DNA of 64,000 nucleotides from Methylocystis sp. KS32 (GTDB taxonomy: Bacteria; Pseudomonadota; Alphaproteobacteria; Rhizobiales; Beijerinckiaceae): positions 558,001-622,000 of the forward strand of contig PHSQ01000001.1 in NCBI GenBank assembly GCA_002862095.1. The letters are read 5' to 3'. The notes under the pieces are model-generated. The model saw only the letters and a program-made list of their open reading frames with translations. It made no database searches and was not told the DNA's origin. The number at the start of each line of letters is the position of its first letter. Positions within the stretch are counted from its first letter, which is position 1. The position numbers were made by a program, and so were the translations under genes. Shown here piece by piece: positions 8,897 through 17,343 of this stretch.

Positions 8897-10354
8897 TTAC
8901 ACCGTCTCCTTGCCCGCGCCGCTCATGCGTCGATAGACGAAAGGCGGCGGCGCCGCATGGGCCTCGGTTGCAGCGAGAGCGGCGAAGCGCGCGTGATCGG
9001 GCGAGAGATGACAGGCGGGATCGGTCGCGGCGGCATCTCCCGTCACGGCCATCGCCTGACAGCGGCAGCCGCCGAGGTCGATCTCGCGCCGCTCGCAAGA
9101 GCGGCAGGGCTCCTTCATCCAATCCCCACCGCGAAAGGCGTTGAAAGCCGAGCCATTGCGCCAGATGTCGCCGAGATCGCGCTTGCGCACGTCATCGAAG
9201 ACGAGCCCCGGCAAGGTCTGGGCCGCATGGCAGGGCAGCGCTTTGCCAGATGGCGTCACCACGACGATGGAGCGCCCCCAGCCGCCGGTGCAGGTCTTGG
9301 GTAGCGTGGCGTAATGATCGTGAATGACGAAATCGAAATTGAGCACGCCCTTCAGCCGCGCCTTGGCCTCGTCGACGACCTTCACGCTCTCCATGAATTT
9401 TTCGCGCGTCGGGATCAGCGCGGCGCGGTTCTTTTCCGCCCAGGCGTAATATTGAATATGCGCGACCTCGATGCGCTGTGCGCCGACCTCGACCGCGAAA
9501 TCGATGATCTTCGGCAGATGGTCGATATTCTGGCGGTGCATGGGCGCATTGATGGTGAGGCCCATGCCGAATTCGCGCGTCCATATCGCCACGTCGCGTT
9601 TCTTCGCGACGCCGCCCTCAAAGGCGCTGATGTAATCGGCGGACTGGGGAATAACGTCTTGTATCGAAACCTGCACGTGATCGAGACCGATCTTCGCCAG
9701 CGCCTCAAGCCGCTCGCGCGTCAGCATGACGGCGGAGGTGACGAGATTGCTGTATAGCCCCGCCTCCACCGCGTAACCCAGAATTTCCTCAAGGTCGCGG
9801 CGCAGCGTCGGCTCGCCGCCCGAAAGATGCAATTGCATCGCGCCAATGGCGGCGGCGGCGCGGAAGGTCTCGCCCCACTCCTTGGCGGTCAGTTCGACAT
9901 TGGGGCGCTCCAGCTCCAGCGGATTGGAGCAATAAGGACATTGCAGCGGACAACGATGCGTCAGCTCCGCGAGCAGGCCCGCCGGGCCAGCGGCGAAAGG
10001 CGCGTAGGATGTGGCCAGCGTGGAGAGCGGCGGCGGCGTGAAAGAGTCGGGGCCGTCGCGAAGCAGGCATTTATCCGCGAGGCCCTGCAACAGCGCGGTC
10101 ACATCGCGCGCGACGACATCCTCGGGCGCGCCATATCGCGCCGCCAGCCGCGAGGCGATTTGCGCGACGGTCGACTCTCCGTCGATCAGACCGATTACGG
10201 CCAGCGAAATCGCGTCGATCTCATAAGCGCGCTCCGGCGCTAGAACGACGAAGCGATCGCGCACGCGATCTTCGTGCAGACGCGCGTAGCGCGCGAAGGC
10301 CGGCCTCGAATGCGGAGCGACGACGAAACGCTCCCTGTCCTGCGTCTTGCTCAC
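8897..10354 (-). CDS. pqqE: PqqD-PqqE fusion, PQQ biosynthesis radical SAM protein
   Basis: A 485-residue fusion. Residues about 10-100 are a PqqD peptide-chaperone domain; residues 125-485 are PqqE, the radical SAM enzyme that crosslinks Glu and Tyr of the PqqA peptide. The radical SAM cluster cysteines are C135, C139 and C142 (HRCPLQCPYC), and the C-terminal SPASM region carries further cysteines, including CRSCERREIDLGGCRC. The GTG start at 10354 overlaps the pqqC stop (GTGA), so the gene is translationally coupled to pqqC; upstream in-frame codons lie inside pqqC. PqqD-PqqE fusions avoid losing the chaperone and are known elsewhere, although PqqC-PqqD fusion is the form in Methylobacterium. 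Substrate PqqA is not encoded nearby. Confidence 0.93.
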   Translation of the reverse strand: MSKTQDRERFVVAPHSRPAFARYARLHEDRVRDRFVVLAPERAYEIDAISLAVIGLIDGESTVAQIASRLAARYGAPEDVVARDVTALLQGLADKCLLRDGPDSFTPPPLSTLATSYAPFAAGPAGLLAELTHRCPLQCPYCSNPLELERPNVELTAKEWGETFRAAAAIGAMQLHLSGGEPTLRRDLEEILGYAVEAGLYSNLVTSAVMLTRERLEALAKIGLDHVQVSIQDVIPQSADYISAFEGGVAKKRDVAIWTREFGMGLTINAPMHRQNIDHLPKIIDFAVEVGAQRIEVAHIQYYAWAEKNRAALIPTREKFMESVKVVDEAKARLKGVLNFDFVIHDHYATLPKTCTGGWGRSIVVVTPSGKALPCHAAQTLPGLVFDDVRKRDLGDIWRNGSAFNAFRGGDWMKEPCRSCERREIDLGGCRCQAMAVTGDAAATDPACHLSPDHARFAALAATEAHAAPPPFVYRRMSGAGKETV

Positions 10355-11124
10355 GGGAAAGTCTGTCCGAGCCGATAGGCGCCGGGCGGAACCACGCCGG
10401 GCGTCACATAGGCGTGATGCAGCGCGTCGAGCTGCGCCCACAAGACATTGCATTTGAAGCGCACCGCCTCGATGCAGGCCTCCTGCTCGGCGCGGGCCAG
10501 CGCATTCCGCTTGATGTATTCCAGCGCGAAATCAGCATCGCGCGGCGCCTGGCTGAGGCGGCGCTTGAAATAGGCCATCACACGATCGTCGACGAAATCG
10601 TAATTCTCCAGCATTCCGGCGATGCGTTCGCGATGAATGGCTGGCGCAAACAATTCGGTGAGCGAGGAGGCGACGGCGACAACGAGCGGCTGCTCCACCA
10701 CGTAGCGCACATAGGCCTCGACCGCGAATATGGTCCCCGGCAACGCGCCGCGCCGAGAGATCACATATTCGCGCGGCAGACCCAGACCATCGGTGAGCAC
10801 GAGCCAGCGCTCGATGCCGCCAGCTTCGTCGCCGAGCCCGTCGTGATCGTGGATGCGGTGAATCCATTCGCGCCGCAATTCGCGATCGTGGGCGCGGCTC
10901 ATGAAGGCGGCGTCCTTGCGCGGCACGGCCTCCTGATAGCAATAACGGTTCAACGCCCAGGCCCGCACCTGCTCCCTGTCGAGCTTGCCGCCGTGCAAAA
11001 GCTTATGGAAAGGGTGTTTGTCGTGATAGCGCTCGGCGCCGACAGCGCGGATCGCGGCCTCGAAATCCCCCGGCGAGAGCGCGGGCGCATTCAAATAGGC
11101 GTGCGATTCGATGACGTCGTTCAT
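10351..11124 (-). CDS. pqqC: Pyrroloquinoline-quinone synthase PqqC
   Basis: A 257-residue cofactor-independent oxidase that carries out ring closure and the eight-electron oxidation in the last step of PQQ synthesis. It has the conserved HKLLHGGKLDREQVRAWALNR-type region near residues 30-50, the RIHDHDG and ERWL segments, and a helical TENA/THI-4-like fold. The ATG at 11124 overlaps the pqqB stop by 4 nt (ATGA), and the stop overlaps the pqqDE start. No PqqD domain is fused at its C-terminus, unlike Methylobacterium; that domain is on PqqE here. Confidence 0.95.
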   Translation of the reverse strand: MNDVIESHAYLNAPALSPGDFEAAIRAVGAERYHDKHPFHKLLHGGKLDREQVRAWALNRYCYQEAVPRKDAAFMSRAHDRELRREWIHRIHDHDGLGDEAGGIERWLVLTDGLGLPREYVISRRGALPGTIFAVEAYVRYVVEQPLVVAVASSLTELFAPAIHRERIAGMLENYDFVDDRVMAYFKRRLSQAPRDADFALEYIKRNALARAEQEACIEAVRFKCNVLWAQLDALHHAYVTPGVVPPGAYRLGQTFP

Positions 11125-12050
11125 AGCGCGACCTCCATTCCGTCTTCGCCAATCTCCCAACCGGCGGCCCTGGCCTCGGCCCGCTCTTTCGAGTTCGCGT
11201 CGAGAACCGGATTCGAATTGTTGATGTGCACGTATATTTTGCGGGCGACATCGAGCGTCGAAAAGGCCTTTATCGAGCCGTCGTCGCCGCTCATATTGAT
11301 ATGGCCCATGCGCGAGCCGGTCTTGCCCAGCAGACCTTGCTCGATCATCTCGTGTTCGCGCCAGAGCGTGCCATCGAAAAAGACCAGCTCCGCGCCGCGC
11401 AGCCTTGCGGCCAGCTTGTCGTCGATATGGGCGCAGCCGGGGACATAAAAGAAGGATTTGCCGCTCGCGGTCTCGGTGATTTTCAGACCGAGCGTGTCGC
11501 CTTCCTTGCTCCCGAAATCGGCGGCCCTGGCGTCTTCGAGCCAGAGCGCGATCTTGCCCGGCACCGGGAAAGCCTCGACGCTAAGGCCGAGATCGACGCC
11601 CGCGCCTTTCAGGGCCAGCGGCGCGCCCAGCGGCAATTCCTCGCGCTCGACCAAGGATTTGGCGAGCACGTCGAAAATCCGGTTGCCGGCCATTACATCG
11701 AGCACGCGCCGCGCGCCATAAACGGCGAGCGGCTGCGCCTCGCGCAGATTCAGCAGTCCCGCGACGTGATCGACATCGCCATTGGTGAGCGCCACGGCTT
11801 TGATCGGGCTCGCGCGCACGGGCTGGTCCGCCGCCGGAGAAAGCTCCGGCGCCATAGCGATCTGTTCGCGCAGATCCGGCGAGGCGTTAAGCAGAACCCA
11901 GTCGCGCCCGTTGGCGCTGACGGCCAAGGAGGATTGCGTGCGGCGGGAAAAGCCCGGCGCACCCGCGCGCACGGCGCGGCAATTGGCGCAATTGCAGTTC
12001 CATTGCGGGAAGCCCCCGCCGGCGCCCGAGCCCAAAATTCTGATGCGCAT
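11121..12050 (-). CDS. pqqB: PqqB, metallo-beta-lactamase-fold PQQ biosynthesis protein
   Basis: A 309-residue protein of the metallo-beta-lactamase superfamily, thought to hydroxylate the tyrosine of the processed PqqA-derived diamino acid. The N-terminus has the typical GSGAGGGFPQWNCNC run (residues 7-21) with a cysteine cluster, and TNGDVDHVAGLL near residues 89-100 supplies metal ligands. It is the first visible gene of the unit pqqB-pqqC-pqqDE, all overlapping by 4 nt. Upstream there is a very strong perfect hairpin (12202-12239), and no recognisable pqqA was found before it. Confidence 0.95.
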   Translation of the reverse strand: MRIRILGSGAGGGFPQWNCNCANCRAVRAGAPGFSRRTQSSLAVSANGRDWVLLNASPDLREQIAMAPELSPAADQPVRASPIKAVALTNGDVDHVAGLLNLREAQPLAVYGARRVLDVMAGNRIFDVLAKSLVEREELPLGAPLALKGAGVDLGLSVEAFPVPGKIALWLEDARAADFGSKEGDTLGLKITETASGKSFFYVPGCAHIDDKLAARLRGAELVFFDGTLWREHEMIEQGLLGKTGSRMGHINMSGDDGSIKAFSTLDVARKIYVHINNSNPVLDANSKERAEARAAGWEIGEDGMEVAL

Positions 12051-12201
12051 CTGGTTCGATCAAGCACGGCTCAAGGCGCTTAGGCCCGGCCGGCCTCCCT
12101 CGATATGTTTTTCTTGGCGCGCAATATGCGCAGGCGCGGCCCGCCCGCGCAAGTGCGTCATATGCGCGCTTGAAGGATATGGTGAGATTGGGGGGTGAAA
12201 T

Positions 12202-12239
12202 CCGGCGCCTGTCTCCCCGACTGGGGAGACAGGCGCCGG
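12202..12239. terminator. Perfect 17-bp-arm palindrome upstream of pqqB
   Basis: CCGGCGCCTGTCTCCCC (12202-12218) and GGGGAGACAGGCGCCGG (12223-12239) are perfect complements with a GACT loop. There is no T-run on either side. In other methylotrophs a hairpin between pqqA and pqqB limits read-through; here it may be a processing or attenuation site in the pqqB leader, or simply an insulator. Confidence 0.6.
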
Positions 12240-12495
12240 CAACGTGAACACGCCAAGCTTTGTTTGATTATATAGAGAAGACTTACGGCCTGAATTGAGG
12301 CGCCGAGGCGGGGCTGATTTGCGGGTAATTGCTCGCGCCGCTCGGAGCCATACACGATCAACCTCGATTCGGAGTCCTGCGGCTTGAGCCGATGACGCAA
12401 TTATTTCTTCGCTTGTCGTCGAAGCGCGTTGAAGGGTGCACAAATTGCTGACAAAATTATATTTTTTGAAATTTTCGGCCGCTGGACCGCTGGAT

Positions 12496-12540
12496 GGGCG
12501 TCCCCTCCCTTGAAAAAGACGGGGACGCCCTTTGATTTTT
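12496..12540 (+). terminator. Hairpin with T-rich tail (plus-strand terminator shape)
   Basis: GGGCGTCCCC (12496-12505) pairs with GGGGACGCCC (12521-12530), followed on the plus strand by TTTGATTTTT. It lies just past the stop of the minus-strand PsiF-like gene, but its T-tract suits plus-strand transcription, for which no gene is visible upstream. Confidence 0.65.
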
Positions 12541-12541
12541 A

Positions 12542-12811
12542 TCAACCTTTTTCGCATTCGGCGCGAAACGCCTTGCGGGCCTTGCCGTGAAGACCCTTGG
12601 CGTCCGCCTGGGCGCGACAGTCTTTGTCCTTGTTTTTGGGTGTTTCCGCTGTCGCGGCAGGTTTTTGCGGGGCCGGCGTCGGCGCCGTCTGAGCTTGTGG
12701 AACCGTGGGCGCGATCTCGGCGGGCGGCGCCCAGTTTTGTTGCGCCAAGGCGGAGGATGTGAACATCATTCCCCCAAGCGCGAAAATCTTTCCAATGCTG
12801 ACTTTGCTCAT
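12542..12811 (-). CDS. PsiF-repeat-like small secreted protein
   Basis: An 89-residue protein: signal peptide (residues 1-23, cleavage near SALAQ), a Pro/Ala/Thr-rich linker (24-62) and one C-terminal repeat unit with two cysteines spaced as in PsiF repeats (CRAQADAKGLHGKARKAF, then AEC). PsiF is a phosphate-starvation-inducible protein of unknown function in enterobacteria; here only one repeat is seen and no Pho box precedes it. The ATG at 12811 has GGGAG 6 nt upstream. Confidence 0.72.
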   Translation of the reverse strand: MSKVSIGKIFALGGMMFTSSALAQQNWAPPAEIAPTVPQAQTAPTPAPQKPAATAETPKNKDKDCRAQADAKGLHGKARKAFRAECEKG

Positions 12812-13090
12812 GAGCACTCCCTTATTTTTTGGCTCGGCCTCGCCTTGAGCGCACGCGGCCCAGCGCTGAACTTTATCTTTGGCTCAAAAAATCGCCGCAT
12901 AAGCAGCTAAGCCATTTTTAACGAAATTGCACGCTCCGGCTCCGATGGCGCAAAGGCTTGCGATGCGGCAGGCCCGACTGTGGCCAGAGCGCCGCAACCG
13001 ATGCTATGACCGGGCTGCAATCCGTCTTCTCCTCCCGGCGCGGGTCCCGGCTCGCGTCCCGCCCTTTTGGCGCAACCGACAACGCATTCC

Positions 13091-14251
13091 ATGGAAACGA
13101 TCGCGCTCGCCACCGCCTTTTTCGGACTTGCGGTCTGGCTCTATCTCATCGCCTTTCACGGCGGTTTTTGGCGGCTGACCGAACAGGACCGCAAATTTGC
13201 GTCCGACGGCGCGGCGGCGCCGAAAGGCGCGAGCGTCGTCGCGATCATTCCGGCCCGCGACGAGGAGGACGTCATCGCGCAATGCGTCTCCTCGCTTCTG
13301 GCCCAGAAATTTTGGGGACGTCTCGAGATCGTTCTGGTGGACGATCAAAGCTCCGACGGAACCGCCGAGACCGCCCGCTCCTGCGCGGCCGGCATGGGCG
13401 CCGCCGACCGGCTGACGATCCTCCAATCGGACGGCCCCGCCGCCGGCTGGACCGGCAAGCTTGCCGCAATGCAGCTCGGTTTCGATCATATTCGCGCCCG
13501 CGACGCCCAACCGGATTTCGTCCTCTTCTGCGACGCCGACATCGCCTTCGATCCGATCGCTCTCGAACGTCTCGTCGCCGGTGCGCTCGCGCGCGGCGCC
13601 GTATTGGCCTCGCTGATGGTGCAGCTTCGGTGCGAGAGCGCCGCCGAGCGGTGGTTCGTGCCCGCTTTCGTCTTTTTCTTCCAGATGCTCTACCCATTCG
13701 CCCGGGTGAACGATCCCCGCTCCGGCGTGGCCGCGGCCGCCGGCGGCGTGATGCTGGCGCGCCCCGAGCCCCTTGCGCGGGCGGGTGGACTCGCTGCCAT
13801 CCGAAGCGCCCTGATCGACGATTGCGCGCTCGGCGCCCTGATGAAGAAGCAAGGCCCGATATGGCTTGGGCTCACCCATTCCGTGCATAGCCTGCGGCCC
13901 TATCCCGGCTATCGCGACATCGAACGCATGGTCACCCGCTCGGCCTACGCCCAGCTCGGCTTTTCTCCGCTGCGGCTTTTGGGCGCGCTAGCGGGCATGG
14001 CGGTCGTTTATCTGGCGCCTCTCCTGTTGGTTCTCTTCGGTGAAACGCCAGCGCGGGAGGCCGCGCTCGTGGCCTATGCGCTGATGATCCAGGCCTATAT
14101 GCCGAGCTTGCGCTTTTACGGGCTTTCCCGCTGGCGAGCCCTGGCCTTGCCCCTGGTTGCCGCCTGTTATACGTGGTTCACTATCGAATCGGCGCTGCAA
14201 CACGGGCGCGGAAAAGGCGGGGCCTGGAAGGGACGTTATCAGGCCCATTAA
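13091..14251 (+). CDS. hpnB: Hopene-associated glycosyltransferase HpnB
   Basis: A 386-residue family-2 glycosyltransferase with an N-terminal membrane segment (residues 3-22), nucleotide-binding IIPARDEE near 50-57, VDDQSSDGT near 80-88, the metal-binding CDADIAFD near 145-152, a DDCALGALMKKQ acceptor-side motif near 240-251 and two or three C-terminal membrane segments (about 295-345). This layout matches HpnB, which is encoded with hopanoid genes; its exact product is not settled. ATG at 13091 is preferred over an upstream TTG at 13067. It heads the run hpnB-hpnC-hpnD-hpnE. Confidence 0.92.
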   Translation: METIALATAFFGLAVWLYLIAFHGGFWRLTEQDRKFASDGAAAPKGASVVAIIPARDEEDVIAQCVSSLLAQKFWGRLEIVLVDDQSSDGTAETARSCAAGMGAADRLTILQSDGPAAGWTGKLAAMQLGFDHIRARDAQPDFVLFCDADIAFDPIALERLVAGALARGAVLASLMVQLRCESAAERWFVPAFVFFFQMLYPFARVNDPRSGVAAAAGGVMLARPEPLARAGGLAAIRSALIDDCALGALMKKQGPIWLGLTHSVHSLRPYPGYRDIERMVTRSAYAQLGFSPLRLLGALAGMAVVYLAPLLLVLFGETPAREAALVAYALMIQAYMPSLRFYGLSRWRALALPLVAACYTWFTIESALQHGRGKGGAWKGRYQAH

Positions 14252-14328
14252 CGCGCCTTCCGTCGGAAGGCGGCATTTTTGCCAAAAATTCGCATTAGGA
14301 CAGATCCAGGCGGGATTGTTTGAGAAAA

Positions 14329-15216
14329 ATGAACAGCGTCGGCACTATCGCAGTCGCGGAGACGGCTTCGGGGAAATCCCATCGCGACGAGAACTTTCCC
14401 GTCGCGTCATTTCTCATCGCCCCCGAGCGAAGACCCCCGATTCTCGCCTTTTACAACTTCGTGCGCGCGGCGGACGACATCGCCGACCACCCCGATCTCT
14501 CGCCCGGCGACAAGCTGGCCTTGCTGGACCGGCTGGAATCCGCGCTCCTTCAAACAGGACCGGACGAACCCGTGGCGCGCGCCTTGCGCGAAGTCCTGGA
14601 TATCCAGGGCCTCTCCCCGCGGCACGCGCTGGATCTTTTGACCGCCTTTCGTCAGGACGTCGGGACGCTTCGCTACGAAAATTGGAACGACCTCATCGAC
14701 TATTGCCGCTATTCGGCGATGCCGGTGGGAAGGTTTGTTCTCGACGCGCATGGCGAGAGCCCGGCGACGACGTGGGGCGCCAACGACGCGCTTTGTGCGG
14801 CGCTGCAGATCATCAACCACCTTCAGGACTGCGGCAGGGATTACCGCGAAATAGATCGCGTCTACCTCCCGCTGGATTGCCTCGAGGCGCATGGCGCCCG
14901 CGTCGAAATGCTGGGCGAGGAGCGCGCACCGCCGCCTTTGCGCGCCGCGATCGCGGAGCTTGCCGGCAAAACCCGCCTGCTACTGGCGCAGTCGAGCGAA
15001 TTTGCCGATGAAATTCAAGATATTCGACTGGCGATGGAGGTTGGCGCGATCCAGCGTCTCGCGGAAACGCTGACGGCGCGTTTGCGCGTCGCCGATCCTC
15101 TTTGCGAAAAGGTTCACGTCAACAAGACGCAATTCGCCCTGATCGGCGCCGGCGGCGCGGCGGCGACGCTTTTGCGCCGATGGTTCAGGCCAGCCAAATC
15201 CGGACTCGACCAATGA
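14329..15216 (+). CDS. hpnC: Hydroxysqualene synthase HpnC
   Basis: A 295-residue trans-isoprenyl synthase of the squalene/phytoene synthase family. It converts presqualene diphosphate to hydroxysqualene. The first aspartate-rich site is DDIAD at 49-53 and the second is in NHLQDCGRDYREIDRVYLP around residues 164-182, with the family's YCRYSAMPVGR segment between. The ATG at 14329 is chosen over a TTG three codons upstream. Its stop overlaps the hpnD start by 4 nt, so the two subunits or steps are translationally coupled. Confidence 0.94.
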   Translation: MNSVGTIAVAETASGKSHRDENFPVASFLIAPERRPPILAFYNFVRAADDIADHPDLSPGDKLALLDRLESALLQTGPDEPVARALREVLDIQGLSPRHALDLLTAFRQDVGTLRYENWNDLIDYCRYSAMPVGRFVLDAHGESPATTWGANDALCAALQIINHLQDCGRDYREIDRVYLPLDCLEAHGARVEMLGEERAPPPLRAAIAELAGKTRLLLAQSSEFADEIQDIRLAMEVGAIQRLAETLTARLRVADPLCEKVHVNKTQFALIGAGGAAATLLRRWFRPAKSGLDQ

Positions 15217-16082
15217 GCGTCATGGAGAACACATCCGCGCTCGGCCCGCAAAACGCGGGCGGCGTCGCCCGCAAAAGTTCTTTTTACCTTGCGATGCGCG
15301 TGCTGGAGCCCCAACGCCGGGAAGCGATGTTCGCGATCTACGCCTTTTGCCGAGCGGTGGACGACATCGCCGACGAAGACGGCGACCGCTCCGAGCGCCG
15401 CCGGCAACTCGACGCCTGGCGCGCCGATCTCGACGAGCTTTATGCCGGCCGCGTCCATCAGCGTTGCGCTCAGCTCGCCGGTCCAGTCCGGCGCTTTGGC
15501 CTCAAGCGCGAGGATTTCGAAGCCGTGATCGACGGCATGGAAATGGACGTCGACCGCGATATCCGCGGCCCCGATTGGGCCACGCTCGATCTCTATTGCG
15601 ACCGGGTGGCGAGCGCCGTCGGGCGCTTGTCGATTCGCGCCTTCGGTTTGACCGAGACGTCCTCGCGGGATTTGCAGGATATGGCGCGCATGCTCGCCCA
15701 TCACCTCGGCCGCGCTCTGCAACTGACGAATATTCTGCGCGACCTCGACGAAGACGCGGAGCGCGGACGGCTTTATCTCCCCAGGGAAGCGCTCGCGGCC
15801 GCGGGAATGACCGATTTCTCGCCCAAGACCGTGCTCGCGCATCCGGGACTTGATCTCGCCTGCGCCGAAGTCGCGGCGAGAGCGCGCGGCCATTTCGAGG
15901 AGGCGGACAAAATAATCATGGCAAGCCCCAAGAGGGCGGTGAAGGCCCCTGCGCTGATGGCGGCGGCCTACCGGTCCATTCTCGACCGGCTCCTCGCGCG
16001 CGGCTTCAAGGCTCGGCGCGAGAAAGTACGCCCTTCGAAATTGAAAATATTCGCCGCATTGCTGCGATATTTTTTCGTATGA
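15213..16082 (+). CDS. hpnD: Presqualene diphosphate synthase HpnD
   Basis: A 289-residue squalene synthase-like enzyme that joins two farnesyl diphosphates to presqualene diphosphate. The aspartate-rich motifs are VDDIADE (49-55) and NILRDLDEDAERGRLYLP in the second half. The start ATG at 15213 overlaps the hpnC stop (ATGA); the frame is open upstream but inside hpnC. The protein has the usual length. Together with HpnC and HpnE it forms the three-enzyme bacterial route to squalene. Confidence 0.95.
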   Translation: MSVMENTSALGPQNAGGVARKSSFYLAMRVLEPQRREAMFAIYAFCRAVDDIADEDGDRSERRRQLDAWRADLDELYAGRVHQRCAQLAGPVRRFGLKREDFEAVIDGMEMDVDRDIRGPDWATLDLYCDRVASAVGRLSIRAFGLTETSSRDLQDMARMLAHHLGRALQLTNILRDLDEDAERGRLYLPREALAAAGMTDFSPKTVLAHPGLDLACAEVAARARGHFEEADKIIMASPKRAVKAPALMAAAYRSILDRLLARGFKARREKVRPSKLKIFAALLRYFFV

Positions 16083-16095
16083 CGGATTTTTGCCT

Positions 16096-17343
16096 ATGAA
16101 CGGCGTCGTTCATGTCGTCGGAGCCGGCCTTGCGGGTCTTTCCTGCGCAATAAAGCTCGCCCAGGCAGGCCAGCGGGTCGTTCTTTACGAAGCCGCGCGC
16201 ATGGGCGGAGGCCGTTGCCGCTCTTACTATGATTCCACGCTGAATCTCGTGATCGATAACGGCAACCATTTGCTCTTGTCCGGCAACTCGGCGGCGCGCG
16301 ATTACGCCAACCGCATCGGCGCCCAGGGCGCGCTCATCGGGCCAAACGAATGCGCTTTCGATTTCATCGACATGCGTGACGGATTGCGCTGGCGCCTCGC
16401 CCCGAACGCATCCCGCGCGCCATGGTGGATTTTCGTTCCATCGCGGCGCGTGCCCGGAACGAAAGCGTTCGACTACCTTGCAGCCGCCGCGCTGTTGCGC
16501 GCAGAAAAGGGCGCCACCATAGGCGAGACCATGAATTGCGCCGGTCTGCTTTACGAACGGCTATGGGGACCGGTTCTTCTTTCCGCGCTCAACACCGAAC
16601 CGAAAGAGTCGAGCGCCGAATTGGCTGGGGCCGTGCTTCGCGAGACGCTCGGCGCCGGCGGCGCCGCCTGCCGCCCCATGGTGGCCAAGGACGGACTCGC
16701 CCCGGCCTTTATCGACCCCGCCTTGAAAAACCTCCGGGAACTAGGGGCCGAGACCCGTTTCGGCGCGCGGCTGAAGGAGGTGGACTTTAGGGAAAACCGC
16801 GCGAGTCGGCTGCATTTCGCCGAGGAAACGGTCGAGGTCGCCGAAACCGATCAAGTCGTGCTGGCGGTTCCGCCCTGGGCGGCGGCGGCCTTTATACCGG
16901 GCCTTTCGATCCCCGACGATTATCGCGCCATTCTCAACGCTCACTTCAAGATCGCGCCGCCAAAGGGGCAGCCGCTCCTGCTCGGGATGGTGGGAAGCCT
17001 AAGCGAATGGCTGTTCGCGTTTCCAAATCGCCTCTCGGTGACGATCAGCGGCGCGGACCGGTTGATGGACGAACCCCGCGAGGATCTGGCGCAACGAATC
17101 TGGGACGAAGTCGCCGCCGTGACCGGTCTGCCGAGGGACCTGCCGCAGTGGCAGATCGTCAAGGAAAAGCGGGCCACCTTCGCGGCGACTCCCCGCCAGC
17201 AAACCCGCCGCCCGGGCGCCAAAACCAACTGGCCCAATCTCTGGCTGGCTGGCGATTGGACCGACACCGGTCTGCCCGCGACGATCGAGGGTTCGATACG
17301 TTCGGGGTTCAGGGCCGCCGACCTCGCGCTTGGGTCCGCCTGA
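16096..17343 (+). CDS. hpnE: Hydroxysqualene dehydroxylase HpnE
   Basis: A 415-residue FAD-dependent amine-oxidase-fold protein that reduces hydroxysqualene to squalene. The dinucleotide-binding motif VVGAGLAGLSCA spans residues 7-18, followed by GGGRCRSYYD near 40-50, and the C-terminal FAD motif LWLAGDWTDTGLPATIEGS lies near residues 383-401. It starts 13 bp after hpnD on the same strand, completing the operon. An upstream TTG at 16090 is possible. Confidence 0.95.
   Translation: MNGVVHVVGAGLAGLSCAIKLAQAGQRVVLYEAARMGGGRCRSYYDSTLNLVIDNGNHLLLSGNSAARDYANRIGAQGALIGPNECAFDFIDMRDGLRWRLAPNASRAPWWIFVPSRRVPGTKAFDYLAAAALLRAEKGATIGETMNCAGLLYERLWGPVLLSALNTEPKESSAELAGAVLRETLGAGGAACRPMVAKDGLAPAFIDPALKNLRELGAETRFGARLKEVDFRENRASRLHFAEETVEVAETDQVVLAVPPWAAAAFIPGLSIPDDYRAILNAHFKIAPPKGQPLLLGMVGSLSEWLFAFPNRLSVTISGADRLMDEPREDLAQRIWDEVAAVTGLPRDLPQWQIVKEKRATFAATPRQQTRRPGAKTNWPNLWLAGDWTDTGLPATIEGSIRSGFRAADLALGSA

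Larger units (their letters stand above)
12051..12541. other. Non-coding region upstream of pqqB with two strong hairpins
   Basis: About 490 bp holding the perfect palindrome at 12202-12239 and the hairpin plus T-rich tail at 12496-12540. I looked here for pqqA on the minus strand (a short peptide with Glu and Tyr three residues apart) and found none. The region 12440-12480 is AT-rich and a plausible promoter zone. Confidence 0.6.

Noticed and set aside
11226..12083. Long plus-strand open frame over pqqB
   Set aside because: Antisense to pqqB; composition is typical of a shadow frame and there is no start signal.
12158..12400. 80-codon minus-strand frame considered as pqqA
   Set aside because: Too long, lacks the Glu-x3-Tyr crosslink pattern, and reads through the perfect hairpin.
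12532..12545. TTGAT-TTTT-ATCAA, a perfect FNR/FixK-like palindrome
   Set aside because: It lies at the stop codon of the PsiF-like gene and in the T-rich tail of a hairpin, not upstream of any start, so it is most likely chance.
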